A program made the translations under genes and the position numbers. Below, one piece after another: positions 8,923 to 17,497 of a DNA stretch of 64,000 nt. The stretch's first letter is position 1; each line of letters starts with the position of its first letter. The notes below the pieces were generated by a model. The model was not told the DNA's origin. It worked only from the letters and a program-made list of their open reading frames with translations, and made no database searches. The DNA is from DASRHD01 sp035485575 (GTDB lineage Bacteria; Verrucomicrobiota; Verrucomicrobiia; Opitutales; Opitutaceae): the NCBI GenBank assembly GCA_035485575.1, contig DATHNW010000006.1, positions 1 through 64,000 on the forward strand, given 5' to 3'.

Positions 8923-9903
8923 ATGACCCGAGTCCTCCTCACCACCACCTCGTTCCAAGATACGCCAGGCGCGCACCACCAGCTGCTGGAAAGCGCCGGC
9001 CTCGAGATCGTCCGCGAACGCGGCCCCCTGCCCGAGTCGCGCATGCTCGAGCTGGCCGGCCAGTTCGACGCCTTTCTCTGCGGCGACGACGCCATCACAC
9101 GCGCCGTCATCGAGAAATCCCTGCCCCGGCTGAAGATCATCAGCAAATACGGCATCGGGGTGGACAAAATCGACGTCAAATTCGCCACCGAGTCCAAGAT
9201 CCCCGTGCTCTTCACGCCGGGCGTCAACCACACGACGGTGGCCGAGCACACGTTCCTGCTCCTGCTCGCGCTCGAACAAAACTTCCTCTACGGCGTCGAC
9301 GCCTCCCGCAAGGGCGAATGGAAGCGCAAGACCGGCCACGAGGTGCTCGACAAGACGATCGGCATCCTCGGCCTCGGCCGCATCGGCAAGGAAGTCGCCA
9401 TTCGCGCCAACGCCTTCGGCATGCATCCCATCGCCTACGACGTTTACTGGGACGAAAAATTCGCCGCCCAGCACAATGTGAAACGCGTCGCCACGCTCGA
9501 CGAGCTTTTTGCCGCCTCCGACTACATCTCGCTCCACACCAATCTGACGCCGGAGACGCGCGACATGATCAACGCCAAGAGCATCGCCAAGATGAAAAAA
9601 GGCGTGCTCATCCTCAATTGCGCCCGCGGCGAAATCGTCCACACGGCTGACATGGTCGCCGCGCTCCAGTCTGGCCAGGTTGGCGGCTACGGCACCGACG
9701 TGCTCGACCAAGAGCCGCCGCCCGCCGATCACCCGCTGCTTAAGCTGCCCAATTGCATCGTCACGCCGCACATCGCCTCCCGCACCTTCGAAAGCGTTGT
9801 CCGCCAGGCCACCACGTCCGTGCAAAACCTCCTGAACGCGCTGAAGGGCGAAAAGCCCATCGCGCAAGTCAACCCCGAGGTTCCCGTCAAGAAAGTCGGC
9901 TAA
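8923..9903 (+). CDS. D-isomer-specific 2-hydroxyacid dehydrogenase
   Basis: A 326-residue NAD(P)-dependent dehydrogenase that interconverts a D-2-hydroxy acid and its 2-keto acid. The Rossmann motif GLGRIG lies in the middle of the protein. The conserved arginine is in NCARGEIV, the family glutamate is in DVLDQEPP, and the catalytic histidine is in TPHIASRT. It resembles phosphoglycerate dehydrogenase catalytic domains but lacks the C-terminal ACT domain of many SerA proteins, so serine synthesis is not the default reading. It is the first of three same-strand genes ending in a KdgK-like kinase, which points to sugar-acid metabolism. The true substrate is unknown. Confidence 0.85.
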   Translation: MTRVLLTTTSFQDTPGAHHQLLESAGLEIVRERGPLPESRMLELAGQFDAFLCGDDAITRAVIEKSLPRLKIISKYGIGVDKIDVKFATESKIPVLFTPGVNHTTVAEHTFLLLLALEQNFLYGVDASRKGEWKRKTGHEVLDKTIGILGLGRIGKEVAIRANAFGMHPIAYDVYWDEKFAAQHNVKRVATLDELFAASDYISLHTNLTPETRDMINAKSIAKMKKGVLILNCARGEIVHTADMVAALQSGQVGGYGTDVLDQEPPPADHPLLKLPNCIVTPHIASRTFESVVRQATTSVQNLLNALKGEKPIAQVNPEVPVKKVG

Positions 9904-9954
9904 ATTTTACGCCCTTAAAGGCCGGTCGAATTTTAAATTCCTAAAACCTTTCCC

Positions 9955-11055
9955 ATGTCCGAAGTCTTCTACGTCGTTCCCGAAAAGCTCCACAACGCCC
10001 TCGTCGAGGCCGCCTACAAGCACCGCGGCTACACCGCCGAGGAATCCGCCGCCGCCGCGCGCTTCTGCGCCGAGGCCACGCGCCACGGCATCCGGACGCA
10101 CAACGCCATCAAGGCGCTGCACCTCGATCACCTCTTCGGCAGCGGTTCGCCCGGAAAAGGCTGCGTGCCCAACGCCAAGATCGAGGTCGTGAAATCGCGC
10201 TTCCCCGCCTCGCAGGTCTGGAATGCCAACAAAAAGCTCGGCCAGGCCACGGCCTACGCCGCGATGGACACCGCCATGAAGCTCGCCGACCAGTACGGCA
10301 TCGGCATGGTCTCCGTCGACAACGCCTTCCATTATCTCTGGGGCGGCGGCTACGTGATGGATGCTGCGAAAAAAGGCTACATCGCCTACACCAATTGCAC
10401 CGCCACCCTCGCCGAGGTCGTTCCCTTCGGCGGCAAGTTCCCCACCCTCGGCACCAACCCGCACTCGTGGGGCCTGCCCACCACCAGCGCGATCGGCTAT
10501 CCCATCGTCATCGACTGGGCCACCAGCGTCGTCGCGATGGGCCGCGTGCAGCAGCTCGCCCGCGAGGGCAAGCAGCTCCCGCCGCAGGCCGCCGTCGACG
10601 AAAACGGCACGCCGACCACCGACCCGGCGAAGGCCAAGTATCTCCTGCCCTTCGGCGCGCACAAGGGTTACGGCCTCTCGCTGCTCAACGAACTCATCGG
10701 CGGCTACATCGGCGGCTCGCTGCCCACCATCCGCAGCCGCTTCAACGGCAAACCCGACGACAAATACGGCTGTAATTTCTTCTTCCAGGTCTGGCATCCC
10801 GACGCGATGAACGCCGGTGAGTTCGCCTTCGGCCGCAGCCAGTCGCAGAACGTCAAGGCTGTCATCGACGACATCCTCGGCCACGGCAACGAGAAGTCCA
10901 TGCTCCCCGGCCAGCTCGAGGCCGAGGCCGCCGCCCGCTCCGCCAAAAACGGTGGACTGCTCTTCTCCGAGGCTGAAATCAAGGCCCTCAACGAGATCGC
11001 CGCCGAGTGCGGCCAGCCGCAGTGGCAGCTCAGCGACCTCAAGGCCGCCGTCTGA
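9955..11055 (+). CDS. Ldh2-family malate/L-lactate-type dehydrogenase
   Basis: A 366-residue oxidoreductase of the Ldh2/YiaK/ComC superfamily, which reduces 2-keto acids with NAD(P)H on a fold unrelated to classical lactate dehydrogenase. Family hallmarks visible here are the early HGIRTHN segment, the GTNPHSWGLPT loop, the VIDWATSVVAMG strand, PTTDPAKAK and the GAHKGYGLSLLNELIGG helix. The family covers malate, sulfolactate, ureidoglycolate and 2,3-diketogulonate enzymes, so the exact substrate stays open. It lies 51 bases after the 2-hydroxyacid dehydrogenase and 52 bases before the KdgK-like kinase, in the same direction, consistent with one transcript. Confidence 0.85.
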   Translation: MSEVFYVVPEKLHNALVEAAYKHRGYTAEESAAAARFCAEATRHGIRTHNAIKALHLDHLFGSGSPGKGCVPNAKIEVVKSRFPASQVWNANKKLGQATAYAAMDTAMKLADQYGIGMVSVDNAFHYLWGGGYVMDAAKKGYIAYTNCTATLAEVVPFGGKFPTLGTNPHSWGLPTTSAIGYPIVIDWATSVVAMGRVQQLAREGKQLPPQAAVDENGTPTTDPAKAKYLLPFGAHKGYGLSLLNELIGGYIGGSLPTIRSRFNGKPDDKYGCNFFFQVWHPDAMNAGEFAFGRSQSQNVKAVIDDILGHGNEKSMLPGQLEAEAAARSAKNGGLLFSEAEIKALNEIAAECGQPQWQLSDLKAAV

Positions 11056-11107
11056 GTCGCGGCCACCTTTCAACCATCAACTTTCATCTTTCAACTTTTC
11101 CTCACTC

Positions 11108-12205
11108 ATGAGCCTTAAGATCAAATCCGCCAAGGAATGCCAGTTCGACCAAATTTCGCTGGGCGAAGTCATGCTTCGCCTCGATCCCGGTGAAACCCGC
11201 GTGCGCGTCGCCCGCGAGTTCAAAGTCTGGGAGGGCGGCGGCGAATACAACACGTCCCGCGGCCTGCGCAAATGCTTCAACCTGCGCACCGCAGTCGCCA
11301 CCGCCTTCGTGGACAACGAGGTCGGCCATCTCGTCGAAGACTTCATCATGCAGGGCGGCGTCGCCACCGACTTCATCAAATGGCGCGAGGATGACGGCAT
11401 CGGCCGCACCGTGCGCAACGGCCTCAACTTCACCGAACGCGGCTTCGGCATCCGCGGCGCCGTCGGCGTGCCCGACCGCGGCAACACCGCCGCCAGCCAG
11501 CTCAAGCCCGGCGACTTCGACTGGGATCACATTTTCGGCAAGCTCGGCGTGCGCTGGTTCCACACCGGCGGCATCTTCGCCGCGCTCTCCGAGACCACCG
11601 CGGCCCTCACCGTCGAGGCGGTCAAGGCCGCCAATAAGCACGGCACCATCGTTTCCTACGATCTCAACTACCGCCCCTCCCTGTGGAAGACCATCGGCGG
11701 CCTGAAAAAGGCCCGCGAGGTCAACCGCGAGATCGCGAAATACGTCGATGTCATGATCGGCAACGAGGAGGATTTCACCGCCTCGCTCGGCTTCGAGGTC
11801 AAGGGCGCCGACGAAAGCCTCAGCCACATCGAAACCGACGCGTTCAAGGCCATGATCAAGACCGCCGTCGCCGAATTCCCGAACTTCAAGGTCGCGGCCA
11901 CCACGCTCCGCAAGGTCATCACTGCCACGAAAAACGACTGGGGTGCCATCCTCTACCACGACGGCCAGTTCTACGACAGCCGCTCCTACCCCGGCCTCGA
12001 GATCCTCGACCGCGTCGGCGGCGGCGACAGCTTCGCCAGCGGGCTCCAGTTCGGCTTCCTCTCGAAGAACGACCCGCAGCTCGCCGTCGATTACGGCGCC
12101 GCGCACGGTGCCTTCGCCTCGACCACACCCGGCGACACCTCCATGGCCACCCAGAAGGAAGTCGAAAAACTCATGAAGGGCGGCAGCGCCCGGGTTGTGC
12201 GTTAA
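11108..12205 (+). CDS. kdgK: PfkB sugar kinase, 2-keto-3-deoxygluconate kinase-like
   Basis: A 365-residue ribokinase-family enzyme, most like 2-dehydro-3-deoxygluconokinase, which phosphorylates KDG before aldol cleavage. Features include an N-terminal GEVMLRLDPGE, a substrate loop with GGGEYNTSRGL, the YDLNYRPSLW segment characteristic of KdgK, and the C-terminal signature RVGGGDSFASG with the catalytic aspartate. I chose the ATG at 11108; an open frame runs upstream through the previous gene but encodes only its out-of-frame shadow. It is the last gene of the three-gene block and is followed 28 bases later by a strong intrinsic terminator. A closely related kinase for another deoxy-keto acid would look the same. 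Confidence 0.78.
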   Translation: MSLKIKSAKECQFDQISLGEVMLRLDPGETRVRVAREFKVWEGGGEYNTSRGLRKCFNLRTAVATAFVDNEVGHLVEDFIMQGGVATDFIKWREDDGIGRTVRNGLNFTERGFGIRGAVGVPDRGNTAASQLKPGDFDWDHIFGKLGVRWFHTGGIFAALSETTAALTVEAVKAANKHGTIVSYDLNYRPSLWKTIGGLKKAREVNREIAKYVDVMIGNEEDFTASLGFEVKGADESLSHIETDAFKAMIKTAVAEFPNFKVAATTLRKVITATKNDWGAILYHDGQFYDSRSYPGLEILDRVGGGDSFASGLQFGFLSKNDPQLAVDYGAAHGAFASTTPGDTSMATQKEVEKLMKGGSARVVR

Positions 12206-12233
12206 CCGACCGCAAAACGCGCTCTTTCCTCCC

Positions 12234-12260
12234 GCCCGGGCCGCAACGCCCGGGCTTTTT
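12234..12260 (+). terminator. intrinsic terminator after the kinase gene
   Basis: A perfect GC stem, GCCCGGG (12234-12240) with CCCGGGC (12249-12255), an 8-base loop, then TTTTT. It ends the three-gene sugar-acid block. Confidence 0.85.
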
Positions 12261-12280
12261 ATTTCCCCTGGCGAACAGGC

Positions 12281-13135
12281 TCACTGCACCTGGCTCGGCG
12301 GCGGCTGCGCGACCATGATGTGCGTCATGTGCATGCCAAATGCCAGCGCGGCCACGAGGCCGAAATAAAGCACCGCCATCGTCCCACGTTGCGCGGGCGT
12401 GACCTCGAAGTAGCGCTTCTCCGCTTCGGTTTTGGCGCGAAACAAACTGAACAGCCGCGGCAGCGACATGATGATGATCAGAATCAGGATGAACGAAGGA
12501 TGCACGAACGCCATTCCGCCCACGATGACGAGGCCCACCACCCACAGCCAAGGCGAGAGCGCCGTCACGATCCGCCCGCCGTCGAGGAAGCCGAATGGCG
12601 CAAGGTTGAACAAATTCAGGAAGAACCCCGAGTAAGCCAGCCCCAGGAACAGCGGATTGTCCGTCAGCGGATAAAGCGCGTAGCAGGCCGCGGAGCCCAG
12701 CGCGCCAAAAAGCGGACCACCAATCCCGACGCACGCTTCCATCCAGGCGTTGCGCGGAGCGTCCTTGAGCGCGATGAAGGCGCCCATGAAGGGGATGAAC
12801 ACGGGAGCGCCGACCTTCAGCCCAAATCGCCGGGCCACCACGAGATGCCCGCACTCGTGCACCAGAATCAGCACGACAAATCCCGCCGCAAACCACCATC
12901 CCCAAGCCATCGCATAGACCCAGATCGAAAGCAGCATCGTCCCGCCGGTTTTCAGGATGATGGGCAGAAACTTCAGAACCGGCAGGAGCAGAAGCTTGAA
13001 TTTGGCGAAGAGCGTGGCGATGAGCACCCCGACCGGCCCGAGCGCTTTTTTGATCCGCTGCCAGATCGACGGCCGTTTGGGATTCACCCGCAAGGCAGAG
13101 GCATCCTGGTTTTGTCGCAGCACTGGCTCGTCCAT
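12281..13135 (-). CDS. site-2-protease-like membrane metalloprotease (M50)
   Basis: A 284-residue polytopic membrane protein with the zinc-binding motif HECGH at residues 93-97 and the second M50 motif NLAPFGFLDGG further on, together forming the intramembrane active site. Such enzymes cut membrane-bound substrates, often anti-sigma factors. No PDZ domain is present, which separates it from RseP. The ATG at 13135 is preferred over a frame extending to 13261, because the extra 42 residues are basic, unlike the family, and overlap the promoter region shared with the next gene. An N-terminal cytoplasmic segment of about 35 residues precedes the first membrane helix. Substrate and partners are not evident from the context. 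Confidence 0.8.
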   Translation of the reverse strand: MDEPVLRQNQDASALRVNPKRPSIWQRIKKALGPVGVLIATLFAKFKLLLLPVLKFLPIILKTGGTMLLSIWVYAMAWGWWFAAGFVVLILVHECGHLVVARRFGLKVGAPVFIPFMGAFIALKDAPRNAWMEACVGIGGPLFGALGSAACYALYPLTDNPLFLGLAYSGFFLNLFNLAPFGFLDGGRIVTALSPWLWVVGLVIVGGMAFVHPSFILILIIIMSLPRLFSLFRAKTEAEKRYFEVTPAQRGTMAVLYFGLVAALAFGMHMTHIMVAQPPPSQVQ

Positions 13136-13286
13136 CCGGTAAAAATTCCACCGTATGACCCACGCCGTCAACGGATTTGGTTCAGCGATTGTCCGAACCG
13201 CAATTTTTACACCTTGGTTGAAATATTTGCGGGGTGGAACTAGTCTCACATTGTAGGTCAACCCAAGTTACGGCCATCCCCCCGCC

Positions 13287-14075
13287 ATGAAAACTCTCGC
13301 CGTCCTTCTTCTGTTCGCCACGCCGATGCTGGCCTCAACAATTGAAGTCCATCTCGGCGACTCGCTCGCGGAGGTCCGCTCCACGCTCGGTGCGCCGCAC
13401 GGCCAGGCCCAGGTGGGCAGCAAGCTCGTACTTTTCTACGACACCGGGCAGGTGCAGTTGGTGGACGATCGCGTAACGCGATCCGATTTTCTCTCTCCGG
13501 ACGAACTCGCGGCACAGCGGGCGGAAGACGCCCGCCTCGCCCGGCTGCAGGCCCAACATATGACCGAGGGCGAGGCGCTGAAGGCCAAAAAGCTCGCGGA
13601 TCCCGCCTTCACTTCCGCCCCCCGCAGCTACCAGCTTGAATTCTGGCAGGATTTCCGCCGCCAGTATCCCGAGGTTTCCTGCGATGACGAATACAAGCTG
13701 GCCCTCGCCCGCCGCCAGGAGCAGGTCGACACGGAGGAACATGCGCAACAGATCGCCGACCTCGAGGCGCGTGTCGCCGACGCGGAAGACCAAGCCGCCC
13801 AGGCCGAGCGCGACGCCCAGCAGGCCCGTTACGGGGGATTTTTCTCCTGGCCGCTCTTCATCGGATTTGGAACTGCCCGCCACGGCCGGTTTCATGAACA
13901 CGGGCATCATCGCGCGCCCGGGACGAAAACCGTGTTGGCCTCGCCGTTTCCCCTGCCAAAAATTTACGCCCCTCCCGTGCCGCGGTTCAACAATCCCACC
14001 TTCCCGGCCTTGAAATCACCGGCCTCCTTCGCCCTGACCAATTCTTTCAGCCCTGCGGCTGCGCACATGCGCTGA
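13287..14075 (+). CDS. exported coiled-coil protein, unknown function
   Basis: A 262-residue protein with a clear signal peptide (MKTLAVLLLFATPMLAS). Residues 18-75 form a small domain with the pattern of outer-membrane SmpA/BamE-like folds (IEVHLGDSLAEVRSTLGAPHG, then QVQLVDDRVT), in which such a segment reads as a short alpha-beta sandwich; this is an inference from pattern only. A charged alanine-rich helix with heptad character spans about residues 145-180. The C-terminal part is glycine/histidine-rich (HGRFHEHGHH) and proline-rich. I cannot assign a function. It is divergent from the M50 protease and convergent with the acyltransferase gene. Confidence 0.6.
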   Translation: MKTLAVLLLFATPMLASTIEVHLGDSLAEVRSTLGAPHGQAQVGSKLVLFYDTGQVQLVDDRVTRSDFLSPDELAAQRAEDARLARLQAQHMTEGEALKAKKLADPAFTSAPRSYQLEFWQDFRRQYPEVSCDDEYKLALARRQEQVDTEEHAQQIADLEARVADAEDQAAQAERDAQQARYGGFFSWPLFIGFGTARHGRFHEHGHHRAPGTKTVLASPFPLPKIYAPPVPRFNNPTFPALKSPASFALTNSFSPAAAHMR

Positions 14076-14095
14076 CGGAGAAATACGCCTGCGAA

Positions 14096-16333
14096 TCAGC
14101 GCATGACCGCGGCCAGTTCCAGCGCGAGCGCCTTGCTGCCTTTAAGATCGAGTTTGCCGGTGCCCAACACAGGGATTTTTTCCACGCGCATCACCATCCG
14201 CGGAATCCACAGGTTCGGCAGGCCGGCGCCGGCGAGCCGGTCGCGCACCTGTTCGAGGCTGAGCTCGACCGTGGTCAGCAGCACGAGGGCCTCGCCCTTG
14301 GCCGCGTCGGGCACGCCGACAACCACCACGCCCGGGCCTTCGCTCTGGTCGAGATCGAACAACTCGACGAGCTTCTGCTCCACCGTGCCATGCGGCACCA
14401 TCTCGCCGCCAATTTTTGAAAACCGCGACAGCCGGCCTTCTATGTGGAGAAAACCCTCCTCATCAAAACGCCCAAGATCGCCAGTCACGAACCAGCCGTC
14501 GCGCAGTGCCGCCCGCGTCTTTTCTTCGTCGCCCAGATAGCCGCAGAAAATATTGGCGCCGCGCAGCAGTAACAGACCGGTCTCCGTCAACGGCCGCTCG
14601 GCCAGGGTGTCAGGATCAACGATGCGGGCGGTCATGCCCGGCAGCATGCGGCCGACGGACCCAAGACGCTGGCCAGCCTGCGGACCCGCGGTCACGGTCG
14701 GCACGGGCGGATCGGGCTGATTGACGTTCGAAACCGGCGCGGTCTCGGTCAGTCCGTAGCCCTGCATGATTTCGAGGCCGAATTTTTCCCTGAATCCCTC
14801 GTAAAGCTCGGACGGCATTTTCTCCGCGCCGGAAACAACAAGATTGAGCGAAGCCAGTTCCTCTCGGCTGGCCTTTTTCAAAAACGGCCGCAAAAAGGTC
14901 GGCGCACCCACGAGCACCGAGGCGCGTTCGGCCTTGATGGCATCGATGATTTTGCGCGTGTCGAGGGGGCTCGGCACCGTGACCACCCGGCAGCCGCGCA
15001 GGAACGGATACCAAAGCATGACCGTGAAGCCGAAACTGTGGAAGAGCGGCAGGCAGGCAAGCATCGTGCCGGTCCTCGGCAAAATCGAGAGGCAGGAAAT
15101 CTGGGCGCAATTCGCCAGCAGGTTTCGATGCGTGAGCACGACGCCCTTCGGCTCGCCCGCGCTGCCGCTCGTGAACAGCAATCCCGCCTCCTCCCGGTCG
15201 CCCGTGCGCGGCAGACCGAGCAGCGACGCCAACCACTGGCCCGGCAGCACCCACGCCGCCACGAACCACGGAAAAATTGCGCGCTTGCCGCCCGCGGCTG
15301 CAATTTCGCCCCGCAGGTCAAGGGTGCGCTCCGGCCACGGGAAAGCCGGCAGCCTGGCGCGCATGGCCTCCGCGGTGATGACTGTGTCGATTTCCGCCAT
15401 CTGCAGGCTCGACTCAATTGCCGCGACGCCGGCCGTGAAATTGAGATTCACCGGCACCTTGCCGGCAAAGACCACGGCGAGATTCGCAATGGCTCCGCCC
15501 GCGCCGGGCGGCAGGACGATACCCACGCGCCGCGCCGGCACGGTCTTGCGCAGACGCCTGGAAAGCGCAGCGGCCGCGGCAAAAAGCTGCGCGGTCTTCA
15601 CCTCGCGGCGGTCCGCCGTGCGATCGATGATCTCGACATGGTTCGGACGCTTGGCCAGCTGGCGCACCACCTCGCGGCCGAGATGGCGGCGCAACACCGG
15701 CCGCTCATCGAACGCAGCCGCGCCGAGATCGAGCAGCGCGCGCCGTACGGTGGCGGCCCCAGCCTGCCCCGGCGGAAGCGGTTCGCCAAAGGCCACGCAC
15801 ACGGGCGTGGGCATGAGGCGGGGTGATTTCCACAGGTAGCGGTTGCCGGAAAACGAGAAGACGGAGCCCCACAGGCCATCGACGGCCGCGGGCACGACGG
15901 GAACACCGGCCTTGCGCGCCATGATCTCGAAGCCGCGCTGCAATTCCATCAGCACGCCCGTGCGCGAAATGCCGCCCTCGGGGAAAATGAGCACGACCTC
16001 CCCCGCTTGCAGCACGCGCACAATGCGGCGCATGCTCTCGATCGCATTGCGCGGCGAAATCGGAATCGTGTCGGTGGCGCGGTAAAGCCAGCGGAAAAAG
16101 ATGTTCGCGCGCGCCAGCCCCTCATAGCCGACAAAGCGAATCGGCCGCGGACACGCCAGCTGGAGCACGATCACGTCGACGTAACTCAAGTGATTGGCCA
16201 GCAATAGAACGCCGCCAGTCGCGGGCACGCGTTCCGCCCCCAAGGCGCGTACGCGATAGAACAGCCGGGCGACGGATGTCACCAAGGCATAAAGGAACCG
16301 GGACAAAAGAGAGTGACGCGGGGTGGCAGCCAT
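14096..16333 (-). CDS. acyltransferase-acyl-CoA/ACP synthetase fusion (Aas-like)
   Basis: A 745-residue two-domain enzyme predicted to reacylate lysophospholipids. The N-terminal PlsC domain has the catalytic HX4D motif (H48 to D53) and FPEG at 117-120. The C-terminal AMP-binding domain has the phosphate loop TSGSAGEPKG near residue 400, the YGLTE motif and the hinge GDLGRFDEEGFLHIEGR. E. coli Aas has the same pair of domains; LplT-type transporter domains found in some fusions are absent here. The ATG at 16333 replaces an upstream start that would add 26 residues not found in the family. The gene begins 19 bases after the marR stop on the same strand, so it is probably under that regulator. 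Confidence 0.87.
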   Translation of the reverse strand: MAATPRHSLLSRFLYALVTSVARLFYRVRALGAERVPATGGVLLLANHLSYVDVIVLQLACPRPIRFVGYEGLARANIFFRWLYRATDTIPISPRNAIESMRRIVRVLQAGEVVLIFPEGGISRTGVLMELQRGFEIMARKAGVPVVPAAVDGLWGSVFSFSGNRYLWKSPRLMPTPVCVAFGEPLPPGQAGAATVRRALLDLGAAAFDERPVLRRHLGREVVRQLAKRPNHVEIIDRTADRREVKTAQLFAAAAALSRRLRKTVPARRVGIVLPPGAGGAIANLAVVFAGKVPVNLNFTAGVAAIESSLQMAEIDTVITAEAMRARLPAFPWPERTLDLRGEIAAAGGKRAIFPWFVAAWVLPGQWLASLLGLPRTGDREEAGLLFTSGSAGEPKGVVLTHRNLLANCAQISCLSILPRTGTMLACLPLFHSFGFTVMLWYPFLRGCRVVTVPSPLDTRKIIDAIKAERASVLVGAPTFLRPFLKKASREELASLNLVVSGAEKMPSELYEGFREKFGLEIMQGYGLTETAPVSNVNQPDPPVPTVTAGPQAGQRLGSVGRMLPGMTARIVDPDTLAERPLTETGLLLLRGANIFCGYLGDEEKTRAALRDGWFVTGDLGRFDEEGFLHIEGRLSRFSKIGGEMVPHGTVEQKLVELFDLDQSEGPGVVVVGVPDAAKGEALVLLTTVELSLEQVRDRLAGAGLPNLWIPRMVMRVEKIPVLGTGKLDLKGSKALALELAAVMR

Positions 16334-16352
16334 GGAGAAGAAGCTGAAAATT

Positions 16353-16820
16353 CTAGATGCGATTTTTCTTCGCGGCCGGAAGATGATCCCAGTTTTTTGC
16401 CCCCGCCTCAAGTGCCGCCAGGGTGGCCAGTGCCTGCTTCATGTCCGCAGCCGGCAAACCCGCCACCACCCTCCCGACCGCCGTGAGATAAAGCGGCCTG
16501 ACCTTCGCCCAAAGCTGCCGGCCCTTCGCCGTCAGCACGACCCGGTGGATCCGGCGGTCCTGCGCATGGCTTTCCCGCCGCACCCAGCCCGCCTTGCCCA
16601 TGCGGTCGAGCAGCCCGGTCACATTCGAGCGGTCGACGATCAGCACGTCGCCCAGCTCGCGCTGGCTCATGCCCGCGGGAGCGCCGGCCAGGACATTGAG
16701 GACGTTGAACTGCGCCTCGGTCACGCCCAGCGGGCGGAAAAAGCGCTGGCTTTCGCGCAGAAGCACGCTGCCCGTCACGAGCACGCCATGGATGAAATCG
16801 GAACCAAGATCGGCCGCCAT
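16353..16820 (-). CDS. MarR-family transcriptional regulator
   Basis: A 155-residue winged-helix regulator. The DNA-binding helix-turn-helix falls in SQRELGDVLIVDRSNVTGLLDRM, and the wing in QDRRIHRVVLTAKG. MarR proteins usually repress their own promoter and neighbours until a phenolic or lipophilic ligand binds. The start was placed at the ATG at 16820. A longer frame from a TTG at 16856 would run straight through a 27-bp palindrome that looks like its operator (16830-16856), so the shorter form is favoured. It lies immediately upstream of the acyltransferase/acyl-synthetase gene, suggesting control of lipid recycling or fatty-acid sensing. Confidence 0.85.
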   Translation of the reverse strand: MAADLGSDFIHGVLVTGSVLLRESQRFFRPLGVTEAQFNVLNVLAGAPAGMSQRELGDVLIVDRSNVTGLLDRMGKAGWVRRESHAQDRRIHRVVLTAKGRQLWAKVRPLYLTAVGRVVAGLPAADMKQALATLAALEAGAKNWDHLPAAKKNRI

Positions 16821-16829
16821 GCCAGATTG

Positions 16830-16856
16830 TTGACATGTGTATTGTTTATATGTCAA
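16830..16856. promoter_or_regulatory. predicted MarR operator
   Basis: A 27-bp inverted repeat, arms TTGACATGT (16830-16838) and ATATGTCAA (16848-16856) with a 9-bp AT-rich centre. It ends 10 bases upstream of the marR ATG and overlaps the stop codon of the TOPRIM gene. The size and position fit autorepression. Confidence 0.65.
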
Positions 16857-17497
16857 CTATTTTTCTTCCGCCATTCCCGCAGGTCGTGCGCAAGCGGCCC
16901 GAAGCTGCCGGGAAAATCGTTTTCGAGGCGGCGGGGATCGCGCTGATGGCGTTTCACTTCCGCGAGCGCGCAGCGGATTTCCAGCGGCAGGCTCGGCCGG
17001 TCTGTGCCGTACACCCGCCATTTCAGCTCGTTGCGGGTATAGGGCAGCACGCCCGTGCGCAGGCCTTCCGCCCAGGCGCCCTCGGTCACCCGCTCGTCCC
17101 GGCCGCACAGGTACCACGCCTCGATGGCTGGAACGCACATCCCCACCCCGCGCAGCACATGGGCGCGGCCGCGCGCCGGCGGGAGATGTTTCACCGTCTG
17201 CCGGAAAATTGAACGCAGCCGGCAGAGGCGGCATTCGGAATGAAACCGGCCCGGCGCATCGTGCTCAGGCGTGTGCACGACGGAGTCGTCGGAATCGACC
17301 ACGACGACCAGGCCGTCGGCGTCGGTGTTGAAATGCAAATGCCGGATGACCCCGGGCAGCACCTGGGCAACGGACGGCCAGCCGCGCGCGCGCAATGCAT
17401 GCTGCACCCGATGGACCGGACCGCCGAGCACGGCCTCGATCAGTACGCGCAACGCCGCCTCGTCCGCCGGCGATTCGCTGAGGATGGCGACCTTCAT
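16853..17497 (-). CDS. DUF4276/TOPRIM-like partner of an ATPase
   Basis: A 214-residue protein with the hallmarks of the DUF4276 group, small TOPRIM-like proteins found beside AAA ATPases. An N-terminal acidic motif (E8 in AILSESPADEAAL) is followed by a hydrophobic strand ending in DSDD (D68, D70), the E...DxD pattern that binds metal in TOPRIM nucleases. A later IEAWYL motif (E126, W128) is also typical of the group. The ATG at 17497 overlaps the TGA of the ATPase gene as ATGA, so translation is probably coupled. By analogy with OLD-type and other ATPase-TOPRIM pairs, a nuclease role in DNA processing or phage defence is plausible. No direct evidence of activity can be read from the sequence. 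Confidence 0.72.
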   Translation of the reverse strand: MKVAILSESPADEAALRVLIEAVLGGPVHRVQHALRARGWPSVAQVLPGVIRHLHFNTDADGLVVVVDSDDSVVHTPEHDAPGRFHSECRLCRLRSIFRQTVKHLPPARGRAHVLRGVGMCVPAIEAWYLCGRDERVTEGAWAEGLRTGVLPYTRNELKWRVYGTDRPSLPLEIRCALAEVKRHQRDPRRLENDFPGSFGPLAHDLREWRKKNS

